Assembly (NCBI RefSeq): GCF_051846915.1
Contig: NZ_JBPYCR010000007.1
Coordinates: 1 to 64,000, forward strand
Direction: 5' to 3'
DNA from: JBPYCR01 sp051846915
GTDB lineage: Bacteria; Bacillota; Bacilli; Bacillales; Amphibacillaceae
DNA length: 64,000 nt
In this document: positions 37,085-46,203 of the stretch, piece by piece
How positions within the stretch are numbered: the stretch's first letter is position 1
Layout: every line of letters starts with the position of its first letter
Program-made: the position numbers and the translations under genes
The notes under the pieces: model-generated
Seen by the model: the letters and a program-made list of their open reading frames with translations, nothing else
What the model was told of the DNA's origin: nothing
Databases searched by the model: none

Positions 37085-38218
37085 ATGAATCTTTGTTTAA
37101 CAGACGAACAAAAGATGATCCAAAAAATGGTTCGTGACTTTGCCAAAAATACAGTAGCCAAGGAAGTTGAACGTATGGAACAGGATTTCCGATTTCCTCA
37201 TGAGCTTATCAAACAGATGGGCGAGCTCGGTATCATGGGAATCCCCATACCAGAAAAATATGGTGGGAGCGGAATGGATTACATTTCGTATACAACTGCG
37301 ATTCGCGAACTTTCTAAAGTAAGTGCAGCAGTAGGTGTCATTTTATCCGTTCATACAGCTGTTGGTACAAATCCAATTCTTTCGTACGGTAACGACGAAC
37401 AGAAAAAACATTACTTACCTAAACTCGCTTCGGGAAAGTATCTCGGTGCTTTTGCATTGACGGAACCGGGCGCAGGATCTGATGCCGCCAATTTGAAGAC
37501 ACAGGCAAAAAAATCCGAGAATCATTATATTCTAAATGGATCGAAAGCATTTATTACAAATGGTAAAGAGGCAGATACATTTATCGTTTTCGCACGAACG
37601 AATGAGGAAGGCGGCAGTAAGGGAATTAGCGCGTTTATCGTGGAGAAAGACACGCCGGGGCTTTCAATCGGCAAAGAGGAAAAGAAGATGGGCCTTCACG
37701 GCTCTAGCACCGCAGAAATAATTTTTGACAATTGCCAAGTGCCAAATACACAGTTGCTTGGGAAAGAAGGGGAAGGATTTCAAGTAGCGATGGCTAATTT
37801 GAATGCTGGTCGCATCGGAATTGCTGCCCAAGCGTTAGGTATTGCGGAAGGCGCTATGGAATATGCCATAACGTATGCTAAAGAACGGGAACAATTCGGA
37901 AAGACGATTGCTAACCACCAAGGAATCTCCTTTAAGCTGGCGAATATGGCAACAGAAGTTGAAGCCGCCAAGCTACTTACTTACCGGGCAGCCGCATTAA
38001 TTGAGCAAAAGGCATCGTGCAGAAAAGAAGTATCAATGGCCAAAATGTATGCGTCGAAGGTTGCTATGAAAACAGCAATTGAAGCTGTTCAGATTTTTGG
38101 GGGATATGGTTATACCGAGGATTATCCAATTGAAAGATACTTTCGGGACGCTAAAGTAACGGAAATTTATGAAGGAACAAATGAAATCCAACATATTGTG
38201 ATCGCAAAACATTTATAA
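37085..38218 (+). CDS. acyl-CoA dehydrogenase (MmgC-like)
   Basis: The FAD-dependent short/medium-chain acyl-CoA dehydrogenase has 377 residues. The FAD/substrate signature is ALTEPGAGSDAANLKT (about residue 124). Catalytic Glu is in IYEGTNEIQ near the C-terminus, the position used by short-chain enzymes. A GRIGIAAQALGIAEGA segment is also typical. It passes electrons to ETF and plausibly on to the EMO-like YwjF protein. It lies 159 bp after hbd and 79 bp before a second, about 60% similar paralogue, a likely duplication with different chain-length or branching preference. Confidence 0.92.
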   Translation: MNLCLTDEQKMIQKMVRDFAKNTVAKEVERMEQDFRFPHELIKQMGELGIMGIPIPEKYGGSGMDYISYTTAIRELSKVSAAVGVILSVHTAVGTNPILSYGNDEQKKHYLPKLASGKYLGAFALTEPGAGSDAANLKTQAKKSENHYILNGSKAFITNGKEADTFIVFARTNEEGGSKGISAFIVEKDTPGLSIGKEEKKMGLHGSSTAEIIFDNCQVPNTQLLGKEGEGFQVAMANLNAGRIGIAAQALGIAEGAMEYAITYAKEREQFGKTIANHQGISFKLANMATEVEAAKLLTYRAAALIEQKASCRKEVSMAKMYASKVAMKTAIEAVQIFGGYGYTEDYPIERYFRDAKVTEIYEGTNEIQHIVIAKHL

Positions 38219-38296
38219 ATTTACTGAAGCAACTTTCTTAGCAGAATAGACGTAGCCAAAAGCTTTTCAATAACAAAAGCACAAGGAGGGATGTAA

Positions 38297-39436
38297 ATGG
38301 ATTTTCGCTTATCTGAAGAACATGATATGTTACGTAAAATGATTCGCGACTTTGCTAAAAAGGAAGTGGAACCGACTGCAAGGGAGCGTGATGAAGAAGA
38401 GCGTTTTGATAGAAAAATTTATGATCAAATGGCTGAGCTCGGTTTGACGGGCATTCCTTGGCCGGAGAAATATGAGGGTATTGGATCAGACTATTTGAGC
38501 TATATCATTGCCGTTGAAGAATTATCCAGTGTTTGTGCCTCTACTGGTGTCACGTTATCAGCACATCTATCACTTGCGAGCTGGCCGATATATATGTATG
38601 GAACAGAGAAACAGAAAAAGAACTTTTTAACACGATTGGCGGGCGGAGAGGCGCTGGGAGCTTTTGCGCTATCGGAAGCGGGTGCAGGCAGTGACGTTGC
38701 TTCGATGGAAATGTCCGCTAAAAAAGACGGCGACGCTTATATTTTAAATGGCAATAAAGTGTGGATTACAAATGGTGGAGTTGCTGATATTTATATCGTA
38801 TTTGCAAAAACCGATCCAGCAGCAAAACATAATGGGATTACTGCTTTTATTGTCGAAGAAGGAATGGAAGGGTTTTCGATTGGTAAGAAAGAAAAAAAAC
38901 TTGGTATACGGTCATCCCCTACAGCAGAAGTCATGTTCGAAAACTGCCGCATCCCAGAGGAAAATCGGTTAGGAGATGAAGGGGATGGCTTCAAGATTGC
39001 AATGACCACTTTGGATGGAGGAAGAAGCGGAATTGCTGCTCAGGCAGTAGGAATTGCACAAGGTGCGCTGGATGCTGCTATCAATTATGCAAAGGAGCGC
39101 GAGCAATTCGGGAAACCGATAGCCCATAATCAGGGTATTTCCTTCAAGCTAGCCGATATGGCTACGGAAATTGAAGCTGCAAGGCTGTTAACCTATAAGG
39201 CTGCATGGCTTGAATCAAATGGTTATGAATACGGAAAAGCGTCTTCCATGGCAAAGTTATTTGCAGGCGATATGGCAATGCGTACAACAGTTGAAGCCGT
39301 CCAAGTTTTTGGTGGTTACGGATATACGAAAGATTATCCGGTAGAACGTTATATGCGTGATGCAAAAATCACCCAAATTTATGAAGGAACAAATGAAATT
39401 CAACGACTCGTTATTGGTCGAATGGTGACGGAATAA
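38297..39436 (+). CDS. acdA: acyl-CoA dehydrogenase (AcdA)
   Basis: The second acyl-CoA dehydrogenase has 379 residues, with ALSEAGAGSDVASMEM (about residue 124) and catalytic Glu in IYEGTNEIQRLVIGRM. In B. subtilis acdA lies directly between ywjF and rpoE; here it keeps that distance to rpoE with a TetR gene inserted between. AAGGAGGG precedes the ATG by six or seven bases. Substrate specificity cannot be read from sequence. Confidence 0.93.
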   Translation: MDFRLSEEHDMLRKMIRDFAKKEVEPTARERDEEERFDRKIYDQMAELGLTGIPWPEKYEGIGSDYLSYIIAVEELSSVCASTGVTLSAHLSLASWPIYMYGTEKQKKNFLTRLAGGEALGAFALSEAGAGSDVASMEMSAKKDGDAYILNGNKVWITNGGVADIYIVFAKTDPAAKHNGITAFIVEEGMEGFSIGKKEKKLGIRSSPTAEVMFENCRIPEENRLGDEGDGFKIAMTTLDGGRSGIAAQAVGIAQGALDAAINYAKEREQFGKPIAHNQGISFKLADMATEIEAARLLTYKAAWLESNGYEYGKASSMAKLFAGDMAMRTTVEAVQVFGGYGYTKDYPVERYMRDAKITQIYEGTNEIQRLVIGRMVTE

Positions 39437-39636
39437 AAAGGTTCGTAATCAAAAAAACGACAATATAACATCTTTTTCATCATTTAGTAAACCAAAGCAA
39501 TAAACATGTGATTAGAAATCAGATTCTGTGCATTTGTACTTTCGTTAATATTTAACAAATAAAAATTTACAATAACCGAGCAAATAAGAGAACCATGCAG
39601 GCTTACGAGCTTAAATAAAAAGGAGGCCGATAAACA

Positions 39637-40287
39637 ATGGACCAAAATAAAATTTTCTCCAACATAAAAAACACCGAGTTGGTAGAAAAACGACGGAAAC
39701 AAATGATTAAAGGTGCAATTACATTATTTAAACAAAAAGGGTTTCATCGTACGACTACAAGAGAAATCGCGAATGAAGCAGGGTTTAGCATTGGCACTTT
39801 ATATGAATATATTCGTACAAAAGAGGATATTTTATTTTTAGTTTGTGATTCTATTTATGATCAAGTAACGGAACGAATGGAAAAGACGATCGACTTTCAA
39901 AATCCATCATTAGAAAGTCTTGCTACCGTTATTGAACTTTATTTCAGGCTCATGGATGAAATTCAGGATGAAGTAATTATTATGTACCAGGAAGTCAAAT
40001 CACTAAAGGATAAAGACCTGAGGTATATACTGGATAAAGAGCGTGATATGGTTAGTATGCTGAAATGGGTGATTGTAACTTGTGTTCCCCATGAATTAAA
40101 GGCGATAGATGCAGAATTATTGGCAAATAATATGTTTGTGCAAGGGCAGATGTGGGCGTTTAGAAGGTGGACTTTGCAAAAACAGTTTAATTTGGAGACG
40201 TATATTGCCAAACAAACAGAGTTCTTCTTGCAAGCAGTAGCAGTACAGGGAAATGTAGATACAAAAGAGGAAACAAACGACAGATAA
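39637..40287 (+). CDS. TetR/AcrR family transcriptional regulator
   Basis: The 216-residue regulator has an N-terminal helix-turn-helix (about residues 20-65; TTREIANEAGFSIGTLYEYI) and a helical ligand-binding domain. Similar proteins (FadR family) repress fatty-acid degradation and are released by long-chain acyl-CoA. Its position at the end of the beta-oxidation block suggests it controls that block; candidate palindromic sites lie at 34210 and 35816. AAAAGGAGG precedes the ATG by about ten bases. A terminator follows. Confidence 0.87.
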   Translation: MDQNKIFSNIKNTELVEKRRKQMIKGAITLFKQKGFHRTTTREIANEAGFSIGTLYEYIRTKEDILFLVCDSIYDQVTERMEKTIDFQNPSLESLATVIELYFRLMDEIQDEVIIMYQEVKSLKDKDLRYILDKERDMVSMLKWVIVTCVPHELKAIDAELLANNMFVQGQMWAFRRWTLQKQFNLETYIAKQTEFFLQAVAVQGNVDTKEETNDR

Positions 40288-40321
40288 AAATAAACAAGTA
40301 TACTAATCTGTTTAACTTTTT

Positions 40322-40353
40322 AAAAAGTCGGTGTGTTTTAATCGACTTTTTTT
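40322..40353 (+). terminator. intrinsic terminator between the TetR gene and rpoE
   Basis: AAAAGTCG (40323-40330) and CGACTTTT (40343-40350), followed by more Ts. Confidence 0.8.
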
Positions 40354-40469
40354 AAATTTTTTTATAGCATAATAAGGTGATATTTGCTTATAATGTATGG
40401 GATGGTTTATACTACAAAAAATCAAATAAGAAAAAAATTAAATAATACGAGAAAAGGGAGTGCATGACC

Positions 40470-40934
40470 GTGAGCTTGGAAAAATACAGCCACGCGGATA
40501 CGAAGGAAATGTCCATGATTGAATTGGCTAATTTAATATTGTTGGATGAAAAGCAAGCAATTAATTTCAATGACTTATTTTCTAAAATATCCGAGTTAAA
40601 AGGATTTACTGAATCGGACAAAGGAGAAAATATTGCTCGTTTTTATACAGATTTAAATGTGGATGGTCGTTTTGCAACACTTGGTTCTAATGTGTGGGGG
40701 CTTAAACGGTGGTACCCGGTTAATCATGTTGGTGATGTAGTTGCTCCGGAACCGGCGCCGAAGAAAAAGAAGAAGAAAAAAGCTGCAAAAAATACAGAGG
40801 CAGATTTCGATTTAGAAGACCCTGAAGACGATCTAGAAGATGAAGATTTTGATTTGGAAGATGAAGCATTTGACGAAGCGTATACAGACGACTATGAGGA
40901 AGAAGAGGAAGATGAAGACGAGGATGAAGTGTAA
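40470..40934 (+). CDS. rpoE: DNA-directed RNA polymerase delta subunit
   Basis: This Gram-positive accessory subunit speeds recycling of RNA polymerase and makes promoters more sensitive to initiating NTP levels. It has an N-terminal structured HARE-HTH domain (about residues 1-90), then a lysine tract (PKKKKKKKAAK) and a strongly acidic, disordered Asp/Glu tail (about residues 105-154), the hallmark of delta. The GTG at 40470 lies nine bases after GGGAG and gives the usual N-terminus (MSLEKYS). The ATG at 40464 is only three bases from that site. It sits just upstream of pyrG, whose control depends on initiating nucleotides. Confidence 0.93.
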   Translation: MSLEKYSHADTKEMSMIELANLILLDEKQAINFNDLFSKISELKGFTESDKGENIARFYTDLNVDGRFATLGSNVWGLKRWYPVNHVGDVVAPEPAPKKKKKKKAAKNTEADFDLEDPEDDLEDEDFDLEDEAFDEAYTDDYEEEEEDEDEDEV

Positions 40935-41070
40935 GATCCGGATGTGACCTATTCCAGCTTGACCGGAATAAAGATTTGATTTTTATATCTATTCACCTAA
41001 AAATATAACCTTTTAATAATAGACCTTTCGCACCGATGTAGGTGAACGCAATCAATGGATGTTGATCTGC

Positions 41071-41121
41071 TTGACATAGGCTTGACTTGTACTTGACTTT
41101 TATCACCGCGATGCGTATTAT
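41071..41121 (+). promoter_or_regulatory. pyrG promoter with three tandem -35-like hexamers
   Basis: TTGACT (41093-41098), a 17-base spacer and TATTAT (41116-41121) form the promoter. Start would be at GGG (41129-41131), seven bases after the -10. Two further hexamers, TTGACA (41071) and TTGACT (41082), lie upstream at an exact 11-bp period (CTTGACNTNNN repeated). Confidence 0.7.
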
Positions 41122-41128
41122 ACTTATT

Positions 41129-41196
41129 GGGCTCTATAAAAAATAGTTAGTAAATATAGCGTTCCCCTATGAAAAGGGGAACGCTTTTGTTTTTTT
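41129..41196 (+). promoter_or_regulatory. pyrG CTP-responsive attenuator leader
   Basis: The transcript is predicted to start GGGCTC and reaches a terminator AGCGTTCCCC/GGGGAACGCT (10-bp perfect stem, 41158-41185) with a T-rich tail. In B. subtilis, low CTP causes repeated G addition at the GGG start, and the poly-G pairs with the C-rich 5' arm, disrupting the terminator. All parts of that mechanism are visible here (GGGC start, CCCC arm, spacing of about 30 bases). Confidence 0.85.
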
Positions 41197-41353
41197 GAGA
41201 CAGGTTAGCACCTTTTGCCCTTGAAAAATGAGATTGGCAATAAGGGTGATTTTTACCTGTTTCATTAATTTTGTTTTTAATGGAATCTCCTGTATATACT
41301 AAAAGAAATAATAAAGATAGGATTTTAGGATAATGGAAAAGAGAGGGATAAAA

Positions 41354-42943
41354 GTGACAAAGTACATTTTTGTAACAGGTGGAGTTGTGTCGTCACTCGG
41401 AAAAGGAATAACAGCGGCGTCTTTAGGGCGTTTATTAAAAAATAGGGGTTTGAAGGTTACGTTACAAAAATTTGACCCTTATATTAATGTGGATCCCGGT
41501 TCCATGAGTCCATACCAACATGGCGAAGTTTTTGTAACGGAAGACGGCGCAGAAACGGACTTGGATTTGGGGCATTATGAGCGCTTCATTGATATTGATT
41601 TAAACAAATATAGTAACATTACGACAGGAAAAGTATATTCAAGTGTACTGAAAAAGGAAAGACGCGGAGACTATAAAGGAGCAACCGTCCAAGTAATCCC
41701 GCATATTACAAATGAAATTAAAGATCAAGTATATCGTGCCGGGGAAGCGACTGATGCCGATGTTGTCATTACTGAAATCGGAGGAACAGTTGGGGATATT
41801 GAATCGTTACCATTCTTGGAGGCGATCCGACAAATTAAAAGTGACGTTGGCAGGGACCATGTCATGTATATTCATTGTACCCTTGTTCCTTTTATTCAAG
41901 CAGCCGGCGAAATCAAAACAAAACCGACACAGCATAGCGTAAAAGAATTACGTTCACTTGGCATTCAGCCTGATGCGATTGTCTTACGCACCGAACATGC
42001 CATCAGCACTGAAATGAAAGAAAAAATATCATTATTCTGTGATATTAATAAAAAAGCGGTTATTGAAATGCGGGATGTAGAAACCCTTTATCATGTACCA
42101 ATTGCCATGCAAACGCAAAAGTTCGACCAACTCGTATGCGAACATCTCCACTTATCTTGTAATGAAGCGGATATGATTGAATGGAATGCGCTCGTCAATA
42201 AAGTATTGCATTTAAAAAAGGAAGCGCGTATTGCACTCGTCGGGAAGTATGTCGAATTACCTGATGCATATTTATCCGTTGTAGAATCGTTGAAGCATGC
42301 AGGCTTTACGTACGATACAGACGTCCGTATACATTGGGTAAACTCAGAAACGCTTACTGGTGATACAATACAGAAGGAATTAGCCCATGTTGACGGGATT
42401 ATTGTTCCTGGTGGGTTTGGAAAGCGTGGCATCGACGGAAAAATAGAAGCCATTCGCTATGCGAGAGAAAATAAAGTTCCATTTTTCGGTATATGCCTTG
42501 GCATGCAGCTGGCAGCAGTTGAATTTGCCCGAAACGTAGCAGGATTAGAAAACGCACATACGATTGAAATAGAACCGAATACAGCTCACCCGATTATAAC
42601 GACCATTGAAGCGTTGAAAGAGTTGCCTGATTTAAGGCTTGGCACTTATCCATGCACGCTAAAGGATGGTACGAAAATACAGGCTGCTTACAATTATGAA
42701 GAAACGATTAATGAACGCCACCGCCATAAGTTTGAAATCAATATGGAATATAAACAAGCGTTGGAAGAAAAAGGGCTTATTTTCTCCGGTACTAGTCCGG
42801 ATGAGGATGCAATTAAAGCAATCGAGTTAAAGGACCATCCGTGGTTTGTCGCTTGCCAATACCATCCAGAATTCAAATCACGTCCAACACGCCCACATCC
42901 ATTAATTGAAGGCTTTATCGGCGCTATTGTAAAAAAGGCTTAA
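41354..42943 (+). CDS. pyrG: CTP synthase
   Basis: The enzyme makes CTP from UTP, ATP and glutamine. The 529-residue protein has an N-terminal synthase domain (about residues 1-265) starting MTKYIFVTGGVVSSLGKGI. The C-terminal glutaminase domain (about 290-529) has the nucleophile Cys in FFGICLGMQLA and His in the QYHPEFKSRP motif. The GTG at 41354 follows GAGAGGG and gives the canonical N-terminus; the ATG at 41333 would add seven unconserved residues. A CTP-sensitive leader precedes it and a strong terminator follows. Confidence 0.97.
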   Translation: MTKYIFVTGGVVSSLGKGITAASLGRLLKNRGLKVTLQKFDPYINVDPGSMSPYQHGEVFVTEDGAETDLDLGHYERFIDIDLNKYSNITTGKVYSSVLKKERRGDYKGATVQVIPHITNEIKDQVYRAGEATDADVVITEIGGTVGDIESLPFLEAIRQIKSDVGRDHVMYIHCTLVPFIQAAGEIKTKPTQHSVKELRSLGIQPDAIVLRTEHAISTEMKEKISLFCDINKKAVIEMRDVETLYHVPIAMQTQKFDQLVCEHLHLSCNEADMIEWNALVNKVLHLKKEARIALVGKYVELPDAYLSVVESLKHAGFTYDTDVRIHWVNSETLTGDTIQKELAHVDGIIVPGGFGKRGIDGKIEAIRYARENKVPFFGICLGMQLAAVEFARNVAGLENAHTIEIEPNTAHPIITTIEALKELPDLRLGTYPCTLKDGTKIQAAYNYEETINERHRHKFEINMEYKQALEEKGLIFSGTSPDEDAIKAIELKDHPWFVACQYHPEFKSRPTRPHPLIEGFIGAIVKKA

Positions 42944-42954
42944 TATATAAAAAT

Positions 42955-42997
42955 AAACCCAAATAAAGGGAATAATTCTCTTTGTTTGGGTTTTTTT
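42955..42997 (+). terminator. intrinsic terminator of pyrG
   Basis: AAACCCAAATAAAG pairs with CTTTGTTTGGGTTT (13 of 14), followed by a run of seven Ts. Confidence 0.9.
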
Positions 42998-43239
42998 GAC
43001 AACACGATGCGATGTATTGTATTTTTAGATGAATATGTTAAATTCAAACAAAGTGGTTTGGAAAGCAAACTTATTCCCCAATATTCAAAGGGTTAAAGAC
43101 TGTCGAATTCGTTAGAAACACCTGCAACAAGTCTGAATTATGACCAAAAGTTTCTTTTTTAGTTTACAATAAGTTTAAACAGGGAAGCTAGTAAATTTAA
43201 GTACAGGTGGATATTCTTGAAAAACGATGGGGGTTGAAA

Positions 43240-43623
43240 GTGGATATGAAAAGTAAACTACTTATTGTGGATGATCAACCAGGTATACGATTATTGTTAA
43301 CGGACATTTTTGAGAGTGAAGGATATTTAGTAGAAGCCGCCAAAACGGGAAAAGAAGCAGTACAGAAAGTAGAAAACAATGTGTTTGATTTAATCATGCT
43401 TGATTACAAATTGCCAATTATCGATGGATATCAATTTATTAAACAAATGGAAGCAGATTATATGCAGGTTCCGGTGATTGTGATGAGCGGGTTAGTCGAA
43501 AACATTGATATAGAAATAAAGGAATCGTATTTAGTGAAAAAAATTGTAGCAAAACCGTTTAATGTGCAGGACATTTGTGACACGGTTAGTACAATATTGA
43601 ATTCAGGTACAGATGTTTCGTAA
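43240..43623 (+). CDS. spo0F: sporulation initiation phosphotransferase Spo0F (response regulator)
   Basis: This single-domain receiver takes phosphate from sporulation kinases and passes it to Spo0B in the phosphorelay. The 127-residue protein has the acidic pocket (LLIVDDQ, Asp11-Asp12), phospho-acceptor Asp55 in LIMLDYKLP and the conserved Lys in VAKPFN. The switch Thr of B. subtilis Spo0F is Ser here (VIVMSGL). There is no output domain. The start is GTG at 43240 (GGGGG six bases upstream) or ATG at 43246. Position between pyrG and tal is that of spo0F; in B. subtilis fbaA comes next, but here it is missing. Confidence 0.87.
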   Translation: MDMKSKLLIVDDQPGIRLLLTDIFESEGYLVEAAKTGKEAVQKVENNVFDLIMLDYKLPIIDGYQFIKQMEADYMQVPVIVMSGLVENIDIEIKESYLVKKIVAKPFNVQDICDTVSTILNSGTDVS

Positions 43624-43990
43624 ATATCTCGAAATCATATAACCTTATTACATAATTATACTTTATATTGTTGCGCATTGGGATAGAACTTGGTATTCTT
43701 GAAGAAAAGCATATTGGTAAAGTTAAACATGAATTCTGAACATGAAGGTTGCACGTTAATGAATGATTCATAATGATGCAGAACGTGGATAAAAAGACAT
43801 TTCGCTTGGGGCAAGAAAGAACTCGATTAATTTATGAAGACAGCTTTTCAAACAACATAATGCGGATAAAAATTTCCAGTGGCGGTATTTCCTCACTGGA
43901 ATAAGCTGTTTTTAGCATAAAATCTGTTATAATGATAGAAAAGACTGGCCAAAGTCAAGTTTACTTAAACTTTAGGAAGGGGAATTATTG
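43624..43990. other. intergenic region between spo0F and tal (no fba gene)
   Basis: In 367 bp no gene is supported. TTCCAGTG/CACTGGAA (43874-43901) with a TTTTT seven bases later is a possible terminator. A TATAAT box at about 43928-43933 may start tal transcription. Confidence 0.45.
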
Positions 43991-44632
43991 ATGAAGTTTT
44001 TTATTGATACAGCAAATATTGAAGAAATTCGCTCAGCAAATGAACTTGGTATTCTAGGAGGCGTGACGACAAACCCTAGTTTGATTGCAAAAGAAGGAGT
44101 ATCCTTCCATGACCGATTGAAAGAAATTACTTCTGAAGTATCAGAATCCGTTAGTGCTGAAGTAATTGCGGAAGACGCAGCTGGTATGATCGAGGAAGGG
44201 AAAGAACTAGCAGCCATTGCTCCAAATATTACGGTGAAAGTTCCGATGACATTAGAAGGATTGAAAGCTGTTAAAGCATTTAGCGATCTGAATATTAAAA
44301 CGAATGTAACATTGATTTTTAACGCGAATCAAGCGCTTTTGGCTGCACGTGCCGGTGCGACATACGTTTCTCCATTTTTAGGGCGCCTTGATGATATTGG
44401 ACAGGATGGTATGGATTTAGTCGCTACAATAGCGGATATTTTTAATAAACATGGCATACAATCACAAATTATTGCTGCTTCCATCCGTCACCCACTCCAT
44501 GTCATTGACGCAGCTTTAAATGGTGCACACATTGCAACCATTCCATATAGCGTGCTTTCCCAATTAGTTAAGCATCCTTTAACGGATCAAGGTATTGAGA
44601 AATTCCTAGCTGACTGGAATAAACAACAATAA
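43991..44632 (+). CDS. tal: transaldolase
   Basis: This short-type transaldolase (213 residues) of the non-oxidative pentose phosphate pathway transfers dihydroxyacetone units between sugar phosphates. The Schiff-base lysine is in NITVKVPMT (about residue 83). Family motifs FIDTANIEEI, GVTTNPSL and ATYVSPFLGRLDD are also present. The related fructose-6-phosphate aldolases have the same fold. The ATG at 43991 lies eight bases after GGAAGGGG; the in-frame TTG at 43988 is less likely. Confidence 0.93.
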   Translation: MKFFIDTANIEEIRSANELGILGGVTTNPSLIAKEGVSFHDRLKEITSEVSESVSAEVIAEDAAGMIEEGKELAAIAPNITVKVPMTLEGLKAVKAFSDLNIKTNVTLIFNANQALLAARAGATYVSPFLGRLDDIGQDGMDLVATIADIFNKHGIQSQIIAASIRHPLHVIDAALNGAHIATIPYSVLSQLVKHPLTDQGIEKFLADWNKQQ

Positions 44633-44784
44633 TTGTATGAATTTGGAAAAACAGTATAAACTAAGCATGGCAAAACTTTATTTTCTATTCTTATAACGAT
44701 TCATGTCAACGATACGACATGCAGGGCTTCAGGATTAAAAAGTTGGCATCATGTTTGATACATGGGCAAAGCGAGGTTTTTTAC

Positions 44785-46089
44785 ATGTACAAGATATTGG
44801 TGGAAGGCGGCCACCCGCTAAACGGGAAAGTACGCATCAATGGCGCAAAAAATAGTGCTGTTGCACTGATTCCGGCGGCGATTTTGGCTGACTCTTCCGT
44901 GACAATCGAAGGGCTGCCTAATATATCCGATGTGGTTACACTCGGTGGGTTGCTAGAAGAAATTGGCGGAGAAATCAGTTGGGAAGAAAGTGAGCCTCCT
45001 CTTGGTAATACAATTCATATTGATCCTTCATCCATGGTTTCGATGCCGCTTCCTAACGGAAAGGTGAAGAAACTTCGGGCTTCCTATTACTTTATGGGAG
45101 CAATGCTTGGAAAGTTTAATAAAGCCGTAATTGGATTACCCGGCGGCTGTTTTTTAGGGCCTCGTCCAATTGATCAGCACATTAAAGGATTCGAAGCACT
45201 CGGTGCCGAAGTAACTAATGAACAGGGAGCCATATACTTGCAGGCAAAAGAACTGCGAGGTGCAAGAATTTATCTTGATGTAGTCAGTGTTGGGGCCACG
45301 ATAAATATTATGCTTGCGGCTGTAAAAGCAAAAGGGAAAACGATTATTGAAAATGCCGCAAAAGAACCGGAAATTATTGATGTTGCTACGTTGCTTACCA
45401 ATATGGGGGCAAAAATAAAAGGGGTCGGAACGGACGTAATCCGGATTGAAGGAGTATCCTCTTTGAATGGATGCAAACATACGATCATTCCTGATAGGAT
45501 TGAGGCAGGTACGTATGCAATAGCGGCAGCTGCGCAAGGCCAAGAGGTCGTTATCGATAATGTAATCCCGCAACATTTGGAATCACTGCTTGCTAAATTG
45601 CGGGAGATGGGCGTAACAATTGAAGTAAGTGATGAACAGCTGCTTATTATGTCCAAATCACCAATTAAAAGTGTTGATATTAAAACACTCGTATATCCAG
45701 GCTTCCCGACCGATTTACAGCAGCCTTTTACAACATTACTTACAAAAGCACAAGGGACAGGCATAATCACCGATACGATTTATTCCGCCCGCTTGAAGCA
45801 TATTGATGAATTAAGACGAATGGGTGCCGCAATAAAAGTGCAAGGTGGCTCGGCAATTATTAATGGCCCGGTACAATTGGAAGGTGCCCGTGTGAAGGCA
45901 TCTGATTTACGCGCGGGTGCTGCGCTCATTATTGCCGGATTAATGGCTGACGGTGTTTCTGAAATTACCGGTGTAGAACATATTGAACGCGGGTACGAAA
46001 AAATAACGGATAAATTAATAAGTCTTGGTGCAAACGTATGGCGAGAACGAATGTCGGGCGAAGAAATTGAACAAATCAAAAATGCGTGA
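44785..46089 (+). CDS. murA: UDP-N-acetylglucosamine 1-carboxyvinyltransferase (MurA-type)
   Basis: This catalyses the first committed step of peptidoglycan synthesis, adding enolpyruvate from PEP to UDP-GlcNAc; fosfomycin targets it. The 434-residue protein has two inside-out alpha/beta domains. The PEP-binding Cys is in LPGGCFLGPRPIDQH (about residue 118), and NGAKNS near the N-terminus holds the conserved Lys and Asn. Location between tal and glpX makes it the MurAB (MurZ) paralogue of Bacillaceae. The ATG at 44785 follows GCGAGG by eight bases; the upstream frame from 44719 has no ribosome binding site. Confidence 0.95.
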   Translation: MYKILVEGGHPLNGKVRINGAKNSAVALIPAAILADSSVTIEGLPNISDVVTLGGLLEEIGGEISWEESEPPLGNTIHIDPSSMVSMPLPNGKVKKLRASYYFMGAMLGKFNKAVIGLPGGCFLGPRPIDQHIKGFEALGAEVTNEQGAIYLQAKELRGARIYLDVVSVGATINIMLAAVKAKGKTIIENAAKEPEIIDVATLLTNMGAKIKGVGTDVIRIEGVSSLNGCKHTIIPDRIEAGTYAIAAAAQGQEVVIDNVIPQHLESLLAKLREMGVTIEVSDEQLLIMSKSPIKSVDIKTLVYPGFPTDLQQPFTTLLTKAQGTGIITDTIYSARLKHIDELRRMGAAIKVQGGSAIINGPVQLEGARVKASDLRAGAALIIAGLMADGVSEITGVEHIERGYEKITDKLISLGANVWRERMSGEEIEQIKNA

Positions 46090-46203
46090 AATTATTTCAT
46101 AGGTCGACCAAAGATGAACTTAATTAGGTGACACCTTATTGAATGTTATTTTTACAGGTATGCACAACATCTTAAACGCATTTTTCTAAAGGAAGTGGAC
46201 ATA

